A stretch of DNA of 14,986 nt from Euperipatoides rowelli (Eukaryota > Onychophora > Udeonychophora > Euonychophora > Peripatopsidae): assembly GCA_003024985.2 (NCBI GenBank), contig PXIH01S0011697.1; one strand, given 5' to 3'. The position numbers and the translations under genes are program-made. The notes beneath the pieces were generated by a model that did not search any database, was not told the DNA's origin, and saw only the letters and a program-made list of their open reading frames with translations. This document shows positions 8,812 to 14,986 of this stretch, piece by piece; within the stretch, counting starts at the first letter, position 1, and every line of letters starts with the position of its first letter.

Positions 8812-9708
8812 TCAATAGGTAAGTTTTACGGGTGGTATCCCCTTAGTTTCTCTTAGTGATCTCCGCAAGTTAGTGTCCTTATGGGGTATATCATTATCAT
8901 CATCAATTAAGGGAATATTTATATAGACAGTAGGATCCTGATCTTGAGAGTGGTATTTAATTGTATCATCATATGTATATGGACCTTCATTAAAGGTCAT
9001 TTTTGCTGAGGTAATTACTGAATTTGTCCCAGGTATCCAAAGTCTGTGGCCTTTTACGTTGATCCCAGGGCCTACATAAATACCTTCCATAGAAGTATCA
9101 TCAAGTTTTCTCCTGAGGGTCTTGGGTTTGAATCCGTAAGCTCTACAGCCAAAAGCCTTCGTGTTGGAAAGATTGGAAATTTTGTTATTCCATAGTTCGT
9201 ATGGAGTTTTTCCGGTACCAGAATGTATGGTACGGTTAATAATGTATGCTGCCATTGACACAGCCTCTCCCCATAATTTGAGGGGTAAATTGTGTTGTTT
9301 GAGCATACATCTACACATGCTCAAAAGAGTGGCATTTACCCTTTCCGTGTTCCCATTTTGTTGGGGAACGTATGGTACCACAACTTGATGAGTGATTCCA
9401 TGGGTGTCAAAATAATTATCAATTTGGTGATTTACAAATTCACCACCACCGTCAGTGCGAAAAATTATGGGGTAATACCCGAATAGGTTATGACCACGTT
9501 CAATGTAATTTTTAATCTTGTTCGTAGCTTGTGATTTATATTTTAATAGTTCTATGTGTATAAATCTGGAAAATTTGTCTGTCAGAGTGAGAATGTAATT
9601 ATTTCCCCCCATACTGGGCACCTGAAGGGGTCCGCATAGGTCGGCTACGATTGTGTGGAATGGTTTGGTTATTACTTCAGTGGATGTTTTGAAAGATTTC
9701 TGTTTCAT
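8812..9708 (-). CDS. copia integrase, catalytic core and C-terminal region
   Basis: An open frame of 298 residues encodes most of a retroviral-type integrase, the enzyme that joins element DNA to the host chromosome. The catalytic acids are D23 (in VADLCGP), D86 (in FRTDGGGEF) and E122 (in QQNGNTERV). D86 and E122 are separated by exactly 35 residues, the canonical D,D(35)E spacing. The later block (FGCRAYGF, KLDDTSMEGIYVGP, GHRLWIPGT, near residues 190-240) is typical of copia integrases. The first ATG is probably not the true start: it lies directly after the GK end of the zinc-finger region encoded in another frame upstream. The frame ends SLRETKGIPPVKLTY, the linker that normally leads into reverse transcriptase, then stops 69 bp from the polypurine tract. 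The active-site residues survive even though the rest of the polyprotein is broken. Confidence 0.93.
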   Translation of the reverse strand: MKQKSFKTSTEVITKPFHTIVADLCGPLQVPSMGGNNYILTLTDKFSRFIHIELLKYKSQATNKIKNYIERGHNLFGYYPIIFRTDGGGEFVNHQIDNYFDTHGITHQVVVPYVPQQNGNTERVNATLLSMCRCMLKQHNLPLKLWGEAVSMAAYIINRTIHSGTGKTPYELWNNKISNLSNTKAFGCRAYGFKPKTLRRKLDDTSMEGIYVGPGINVKGHRLWIPGTNSVITSAKMTFNEGPYTYDDTIKYHSQDQDPTVYINIPLIDDDNDIPHKDTNLRRSLRETKGIPPVKLTY

Positions 9709-10219
9709 CTTTCCAAGATCTACAAAAGTTGGAGTGGTTACAGGAGTTGATATTCATTTTATTGACTAATCCTTTATTGTTCATTAGGTCAATTATTTTA
9801 TGAGATTTATGACCTAAACGATTGTGCCATTGATGAATACAAGGGCCTGTCATAGATGTGTTTTCTTGTAGCTTAAAAACACCTCCGAATAATTTGGCGG
9901 ATGCTATCAATTTGTTATCATTGTTGTAAATATTACAGATATCTTTACTGAATTTCACATCGTGCCCCCTTTCGCATAATTGTTTAATTGACAATAGTTG
10001 GAATTGTAATGATGGTACAAACAATATGTCTTTAATTTGAACAGCATAGTTACTTCTGATTTCATTATTTAAGTTAAGCAGTCCATTTCCCTTTCCCTCT
10101 GCATATACTATATTTCCGTTGGCCAGTTTAACGGGTAGTTTATTTTTTAGATAAGTGATTTCTTGAAAAAAGTTTTTATTTGGTGTCATATGTGCGCTTG
10201 TCCAGAGTCCAGGATCCAT
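9677..10219 (-). pseudogene. copia protease and integrase zinc-finger fragment
   Basis: A 180-residue open frame covers protease downstream of its active site and the N-terminal zinc-binding part of integrase. It starts just after the catalytic DSG, which is encoded in the preceding frame; HMTPN near residue 10 is the usual continuation. Residues 30-110 fit the rest of an aspartic protease, including DILFVPSL and FQLLSIKQLCERG. The pre-integrase region follows, with H132 and H137 in WHNRLGH, then GLVNKMNI and C160 and C166. These cysteines are five residues apart instead of the usual two, so the finger may be damaged. A one-base shift follows immediately, moving the frame into the integrase core. 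The listed ATG is a fortuitous start within the polyprotein, and translation as shown is unlikely. Confidence 0.85.
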
Positions 10220-11144
10220 CCAGAGTAATCCAAGTCTTTAAAAATTGTACCTGATAGAGCGGTGTAAATTTGATCATTATTGGAACCACAATGGTAGCAA
10301 GATATGGGGTCTTTGGAGAGGATGTCTTCAGCATATGGTGTTGAATCTGGATCCGGGTCATTTAATTTTTCAGATTGAGTGGATATCATAATGTTCTGTC
10401 CTCTTTCTAGTTGATATGGTCTTCTTTCGGTGTAGTTACTCCTCCATCTAGTGCCATCAGGTCTATTGGTTTCTCTTGGACATTCTCTCTTTGTGTGCCC
10501 TTGTTGGCCGCATCCATAGCATGAAATATATTTTGATTGGGTTGTGTTGGCTCTCATGGAGGGCATTGACAATGATTCAATAGGGTTGGTCATTACCTCT
10601 TTTTCTCTTCTGGTTGCTTCTTCGAATAATTTAATTTTTACGTAGTCGAGGGATAGGTCATCTTCATCCCTTGACTCAATTGCTGTTATTAAGTTATTGT
10701 ATTCTATTGGTAATCCGCACAATAGTATTGCTATAATGTTTTGGTCTTTATTAATTTTGCCTACTATTTCAAGTAGTTGTCCTACTATTTCAAGTACGGA
10801 GTTTACAAAGTCTCTCATATTTGAGTAGTGTTCATATCGTGTGCCGTATAGTTTTCTCATCAGGTATAGTTTTCCTGATAAGCTTGGGTGTTCATATATT
10901 CCTTTAGTGTTTCCAAAGTATTTTTAGCCTTGGTGCATGTACGTACGTTTATTAGGAATTTATCTTCCATGGCCAGACATATAGTTGCCCTGGCTGCCTG
11001 ATCACGTGCTGTCCATTATTTGGTAATTGGTGATGGGGGCTCTTGATTGACTGTGCTCCATAATTTATCCCGTTGGAACACAAGTTCCACTTTGAATTTC
11101 CACATGCCGTCAAATTTCTGTATACTTATCGTTTTGTTATCCAT
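10186..11144 (-). pseudogene. copia gag with start of protease, broken
   Basis: Translation would begin at ATG 11142-11144, 138 bp inside the 5' LTR. The first 42 codons fit the N-terminus of a copia Gag (KFDG followed by WKFKVELVF), then TAA at 11016-11018 interrupts. The same frame continues coding-like to about 10880, where a one-base shift moves into the 224-residue frame ending at 10186. That frame holds the rest of the Gag region, a CCHC zinc knuckle at C114, C117, H122 and C127 (spacing 2-4-4) that binds RNA during packaging, and the protease DSG at 218-220. A second CYHC lacks the remaining ligands. At DSG the frame is lost again. Part of this gag carries an in-frame 21-bp tandem repeat encoding LEIVGQ and LEIVGK. 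Confidence 0.88.
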
Positions 11145-11265
11145 TTTCTTGGTAATTTAAAGCAGATTTAAGTATTTCAAATAGCTATTCAGTAATAATG
11201 TCGAACATTAACATTATAGTCCTTTACAAAAATATTCGCGTAACTAGTCCTATATTAAGGGCAAA

Positions 11266-11280
11266 ACTGGGCCCATAACC
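11266..11280 (-). other. primer-binding site for initiator tRNA-Met fragment
   Basis: The minus strand reads GGTTATGGGCCCAGT one base inside the 5' LTR. Its complement equals the anticodon arm of eukaryotic initiator tRNA-Met, including the CAT anticodon. Drosophila copia is known to prime from an internal 5' half of this tRNA instead of its 3' end, and this site has the same register. That strongly supports a copia-type element. Confidence 0.9.
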
Positions 11281-11281
11281 T

Positions 11282-11741
11282 TGTTAGGATAACCTAATAA
11301 CTAATAACTATTCTTAACTAATTAACTTAATAACTATTACGACTTAATTATACTATTAAAGTTGGTTTATTTCAATCCAATAAAAAACACATGTAACAGC
11401 CAAGATGGCTACAGCAGTAAAGACACCAAGTAGTGATGCTAGCCCATAATGCATTGGTTAAGTCATGACATGACATGCAGAAATCAATGATGTCATGAAA
11501 TTGAGTTCAAAGTTCCAAGGTAAACTGATTAACGTTTATGGTTGTCAGAATATGTTAGTATACTATATTTATTCATCAAATGATTAAAATAACACCAATG
11601 AATAACCTAATTAAATTGATTAATATTAACAATATAATTATAATATATGACATAACACAAATACTTTATAAATGAGTAAGGAAACAGGTATTTGTATATC
11701 ACGTAAAGAATTGACTCCTGTTTCATATTGTCCATTTAGCA
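11282..11741 (-). repeat. copia 5' LTR
   Basis: This 460-bp copy is the upstream LTR of the minus-strand element and would drive transcription. The candidate minus-strand TATAAA is at 11665-11670, 72 bp into the LTR, and an AATAAA at 11568-11573 follows about 90 bp later, a layout consistent with a short U3, R and U5. Its inner end TTAGGATAACCTAA is an inverted repeat that the other LTR lacks. The open frame at 11672-11905 crosses the LTR boundary and is not a gene. Confidence 0.95.
11665..11670 (-). promoter_or_regulatory. candidate LTR TATA box
   Basis: TATAAA in the context CATTTATAAAGTAT on the minus strand, conserved in both LTRs, at a plausible position for the element's RNA polymerase II promoter. 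AT-rich surroundings make a chance match possible. Confidence 0.45.
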
Positions 11742-12764
11742 ATATGCACAGATGTCAAAAATGTGGTAGAATCAGGATTGTATCGCCTGTATTTAACTAT
11801 TATTCAATTCGTCCATCTGCGTGCATTGCACTCAAGTTCATCCACATTAACTTGATACAAAAATTGGAATTAAAGAGGTCGATTTACAAGAAAACAACTG
11901 CCTAAAATTGATTGCCTAACCACTCACAATATAAATCAATGGGATCCGGGCGCTGCCAAGCTAAGACAAACAAGCTTTATTTTCTGGTCGAACAGCGTTG
12001 TGCACAGACAAATTGATTAACAGGCACTATGGTGCCCTCGGTCACATGGTTGGGAACCTCTGAGTTAACATATCACTCAAAAACGCTGGCAGAATACAAT
12101 TTAAAATTTTTTTATTTGTTTACTTGTTTTAGTTTTAAAAATAGTACTGTTGATATTGGTTTATTTAAAAGAGCTAATAATCATATTAGTTTAAAAAAAA
12201 GTAAAGTAATGAACAATTCATTTCTAAGCCTAACCTTGCTTGTGTTTGGAGTCCATTTTTTTTTTTTTTAAAATTAAGATTTTTTTTTTTCAGATTAGGC
12301 CAGCAAAAGTAGACCTGTGATAAAGTGTTTCTACTGGGNTGCAAAAATATAAATAACAGTAATTGTTGGTCCTCTATAAGTGGCTATCTATGTCAAAATC
12401 CAATATAGTTACTTGTTACAATTATTATAAATATTTTTAGCAATGTTTAGGATGTTAGCTAGTGTAGATAAGTGCAGAATAGGCTGTGTGGAAGCCCCCT
12501 GGCCTGACAGTCTCTTGGTGCCTTAAACTGTACCAAGGCTGTGTGATATAGCAGATCATTCACTTAGACCCTATTGTATTTATTTGTTAATTTATTGAAT
12601 TGTTAGAATTTATCAAGTAATATTTTTGGATAAGGTTAGCATTCATATTTTTCTTATTAAAGGTAAACAGTTAGTTAAGAGAATAGCTAAGGAATAGGGT
12701 GCTTTCCTTCAGTTATTACTAGCTATATTACAATTGGATCTAGACATGGCACTGTGGAAATACA

Positions 12765-12816
12765 ACATATATGTATATACATATATATATATATGAGAGA
12801 GAGAGAACGAGAGAGT
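12765..12816. repeat. compound AT/GA microsatellite
   Basis: An AT-dominated dinucleotide run passes directly into GA repeats, broken once by AAC. Simple sequence, likely length-variable. Confidence 0.9.
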
Positions 12817-12868
12817 GAGCCTAGATATCTGAAATATAATAGTCAACAAATTGGTATATTATTTCTTC

Positions 12869-12905
12869 TTTTTTTTTTTTTTTTTGGGGGGGGGGGGGGG
12901 GGGGG
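12869..12905. repeat. T17-G20 homopolymer tract
   Basis: Seventeen T followed immediately by twenty G, then AAGGG. The G-run can form G-quadruplex structures. Run lengths in draft assemblies are unreliable at such tracts. Confidence 0.9.
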
Positions 12906-13312
12906 AAGGGTAGTGGTATGTCCCTGAATCTTCAAAATGAAATATTGGTGGCGCCTAAATTTGAAAATTTAATTTAATTTCTAAATTTAGTGCCATACAA
13001 TAAATTTCAATTTTAAAAACGTATAATTTTATTCCTAAATGAATGGAAATGGGAAAATTAAAAAATTTTATAGTTTATTATGGAAAAAATATTATAGTTT
13101 ATTATAGAACAAAAACAAAAATTTATTCAGGATTCAAAATTTTTAAAACGACTAAAAAAAAAAATCGTTGCACGTGCTTCAAATATTAATTTTAACTGGG
13201 CCAAATTTTTATTCTCTTTCAGACAAAAAAAAAAAAGTCAAGCTTCCAAGAATTGGTAAATAGCAATTATTCTTTCCATTCATCAGCCTGTTACTGATGT
13301 CTCTTAGGAAGC

Positions 13313-13411
13313 ATGTCCGCCACAGACAACTGTTCAGCTAATGTTACCGCTTCACAGAAACCCTCCCCCGCCATGTCATTAATGTCAGCATACAGCAATA
13401 ACTCAGCGTAG
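13313..13411 (+). other. candidate small ORF or exon, 32 codons
   Basis: ATG at 13313 opens 32 codons rich in Ser, Ala, Asn and Thr with three N-X-S/T sequons (NCS, NVT, NNS), ending at TAG. The patch is distinctly more GC-rich than its surroundings, and a pyrimidine-then-AG acceptor-like site (CTCTTAG) ends at 13307. The composition resembles a secreted or extracellular segment, but no family is recognised. It is short enough to arise by chance. Confidence 0.2.
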
Positions 13412-14091
13412 TGATGGATGGTGACAGTTCAAATATTGATTGTGTAGTTCACATTTCATCAGTGGTAACAATTTCCTCTTTTAAAATTCTCAGTAGGCCT
13501 ACTGAAAAGAAATGAACAACCATAGACATAGTACTTGCACCCCCCACGAAATTGTCTTACACATGATTACATTATGTGGTCAACCTGTCATCGTAAACGT
13601 AAACTCCGCAGACTGTATTATATCTATAATGTCAATAACTTACCAACATCACATAAATGTTGAAATGTGATAATGATAGACAAAGTTAAAAAACAAATAG
13701 TTTTGTGTCAATCTACTATCAAATGAGATAATCTGAACTGGGGAAATCGTTCAAGGAAATTGGTAATTAATCAATGGTAAGTTAAGGATTAATAGGTAGG
13801 CTACAGTATATTAAAACATATTATTGCTGTCACTAAGATAAGGAGAATATGAAAATCTGATCTAAAAAACAATACATGGCAAAAATAAAACTAATTATAG
13901 CAATAATATTCAAAGTAAAATACTAGAAATCCTAAATCGTTTAGAAGTCAAAAGTTGAGTAATCGGATGAAAAATGATACGGACATCAATCAACAATACT
14001 CGGAGCTGTTGGTGGTATATTTTTCTGACAGATGTAACATCATTTACCTGATCAGATAGTTCATCAAAAAAAAAAAGAAGTAATTTGACAG

Positions 14092-14111
14092 GTGTGTGTG
14101 TGTGTGTGTGT
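14092..14111. repeat. GT dinucleotide microsatellite
   Basis: About ten GT units, followed after TCCCC by a short second GT run. Confidence 0.95.
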
Positions 14112-14283
14112 TCCCCTGTGTGTGACAGCTGGAAATGACATCAATTCATGTTTCAATCTATCACTATATTTAGGAGATATTTTTGTTAAGAATTATTTTT
14201 TTTCAATAAGAGTAATCATTTAAACAAATTATCTTTTAACTTTTCATTTCATTTAATTTATATCTTCTTTAAAATCTTTTCAG

Positions 14284-14336
14284 GCTTAGAACACCACTTC
14301 GATAAAGTTAGAGATGTGAAATTTTATTCCTGGTGA
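14284..14336 (+). other. candidate short exon
   Basis: A good acceptor (TCTTTAAAATCTTTTCAG ending at 14283) precedes a frame reading LEHHFDKVRDVKFYSW and then TGA. A weak donor GTGACA at 14333 is an alternative end. The peptide looks protein-like but is too short to identify. It could be a terminal or internal exon, or chance. Confidence 0.18.
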
Positions 14337-14405
14337 CAATTTCATTCTATAAATTTGCCAATCTGATTTACAAAGTGCCAAATAGACCACTACATGTGGA
14401 GAACT

Positions 14406-14433
14406 CCCCCCCCCAAAAAAAAAAAAAAAAAAA
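14406..14433. repeat. C9-A19 homopolymer tract
   Basis: Nine C followed by nineteen A: the same composition as 12869-12905 read on the other strand. No shared flanking sequence beyond GTAGTGGT was seen. Confidence 0.9.
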
Positions 14434-14524
14434 CTGACTATTATTCAATAGAAGGTATTAGACATGAGCAAATAAGGTATTTTTGATCCCCCTAGATGAT
14501 CACCTTACAAAGGGGATTTCAAAG

Positions 14525-14986
14525 TGGTGACAATACAAATTGTATCAGATTAGATGTGCAAAATAAGAAGTGGCTACACAAATTGTACCAGATTGATTCT
14601 GCAAAAAAGGAGTGGCAACACAAATTGCATCAGATCAGACATGCAAAATAAAAGTTGTCAACACAAATTGTATCAGATTGGGTGTGCAAAATGAAAAAAG
14701 GCAATGGGAATTTTATCAGATTTGGTGTGAAAAATAAAAGAGGTGGCAACACAAATTGTATCAGTTAACATTCAAAATAAGAGGTGGCAACACAATTGAT
14801 CAGATTGAGAATGCAAAAAAAAAGTGGTGGCTACACAAATATATCAAATTGTGTGTGTATAAAAAAACTTGGCAACATAATTAGTATCAGATTGGTTATT
14901 CAAAATAAAAGAGGCAGCAGCACAAATGTATAAAATTGTGTGTGTGTACAAAAGAGGTGGCAACACAGTTAGTATCAGTTTGGGTG
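14525..14986 (+). repeat. AT-rich minisatellite, about 10.5 units, plus orientation
   Basis: The unit approximates GTGGCAACACAAATTGTATC followed by AGATTGGGTGTGCAAAATAAAAGA, about 43 bp, with about ten diverged copies and a partial one at the window edge. The GGCAACACAAATTG part is best conserved, and the middle segment (GATTGGGTGTG) varies most. It belongs to the same family as the inverted array at 6341-6565. Confidence 0.9.

Larger units (their letters stand above)
8278..11741 (-). mobile_element. Ty1/copia LTR retrotransposon, internally deleted
   Basis: Two direct LTRs, each beginning TG and ending CA, bound the element, and the 5-bp duplication ATATG flanks it (8273-8277 and 11742-11746). 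On the minus strand the order is LTR, primer-binding site, gag, protease, integrase, polypurine tract, LTR. Integrase follows protease with nothing between them, and the reverse-transcriptase position lies after integrase, which is the copia order. That position is empty: only about 70 bp separate the integrase stop from the polypurine tract. The element is 3,464 bp, whereas full copia elements are around 5 kb. A gag stop and three frameshifts also break the coding region. It could only move if proteins were supplied in trans. Confidence 0.96.
8181..12062. mobile_element. non-autonomous hAT element split by a copia insertion
   Basis: The left terminus CAGGGGTTCCCAACC (8181-8195) and the reverse complement of the right terminus CAGAGGTTCCCAACC (12048-12062) differ at one base. 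Both are flanked by the perfect 8-bp duplication AGTTAACA (8173-8180 and 12063-12070), diagnostic of hAT transposition. After subtracting the copia element and one copy of its 5-bp duplication, about 413 bp remain, too short for a transposase, so this was a miniature element moved in trans. Its residual arms are 8181-8277 and 11742-12062. The termini closely resemble those of the element at 4730-5218, but the inner sequences differ, so they are probably separate families. Confidence 0.95.
12071..14524. other. AT-rich non-coding stretch with microsatellites
   Basis: No gene is supported. The frame at 12029-12271 begins inside the hAT end and reads into poly-T, so it is not coding. Items seen: an N at 12339; a direct repeat AGGCTGTGTG (12481-12490 and 12536-12545) in a locally GC-richer patch; an imperfect hairpin at 12949-12995; a 16-bp palindrome at 13490-13505; and the microsatellites, homopolymers and exon-like scraps listed separately. 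Confidence 0.5.

Noticed and set aside
9161-9486. Two plus-strand open frames
   Set aside because: Antisense shadows of the copia integrase, which has an exact catalytic triad on the minus strand.
10176-10361. Minus-strand open frame of 61 codons
   Set aside because: Alternative frame within the gag/protease junction; the overlapping frame carries the zinc knuckle and DSG.
11672-12271. Two plus-strand open frames (11672-11905 and 12029-12271)
   Set aside because: The first crosses the LTR/hAT boundary; the second begins in the hAT terminus and ends in poly-T. Neither can predate the insertions.

Overview
The window looks like non-coding DNA from an AT-rich animal genome, probably an aquatic invertebrate; a mollusc is possible but not demonstrated. 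I found no complete host gene, operon, tRNA or rRNA. Homopolymers, microsatellites, satellites and small DNA transposons dominate, and two N characters (1216 and 12339) point to a draft assembly. The only well-supported protein-coding sequence belongs to a Ty1/copia retrotransposon on the minus strand.

Layout. 1-247: a weak, coding-like stretch cut by the window edge. About 1006-2415: a diverged satellite of about 15 units, each carrying a conserved hairpin, with short (~80 bp) units on the left and longer (~92-119 bp) units on the right. About 2416-4316: AT-rich DNA with one candidate 53-nt exon. 4317-4583: a Harbinger-like miniature inverted-repeat element. 4730-5218: a hAT-type miniature element with a perfect 8-bp target duplication. 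5659-5935: a 148-bp tandem duplication. 6135-6665: an ~85-bp direct repeat flanking a minisatellite. 6666-8130: a hairpin-rich stretch. 8181-12062: a second non-autonomous hAT element (8-bp duplication AGTTAACA) that has been split by the copia element at 8278-11741 (5-bp duplication ATATG). 12071-14524: AT-rich DNA with microsatellites, a T17G20 tract, a C9A19 tract and a few exon-like scraps. 14525-14986: an array of the same minisatellite as at 6341-6565, in the opposite orientation, running off the window.

The copia element reads right to left: 5' LTR, primer-binding site matching the anticodon arm of initiator tRNA-Met, gag with a zinc knuckle, protease, integrase, polypurine tract and 3' LTR. 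Gag contains a stop codon, and there are frameshifts in gag, at the protease active site and at the integrase zinc-finger junction. Reverse transcriptase and RNase H are missing. The integrase core nevertheless remains open with an exact D,D(35)E triad. The LTRs are about 97% identical by eye, so the insertion is neither brand new nor ancient. The insertion order is clear: hAT first, copia second.

Most worth checking are the nested insertion and its internally deleted copia, the two-hairpin satellite, the exact 143-bp copy abutting an N (probable assembly artefact), and the inverted minisatellite arrays. I see no convincing undescribed multi-gene system.
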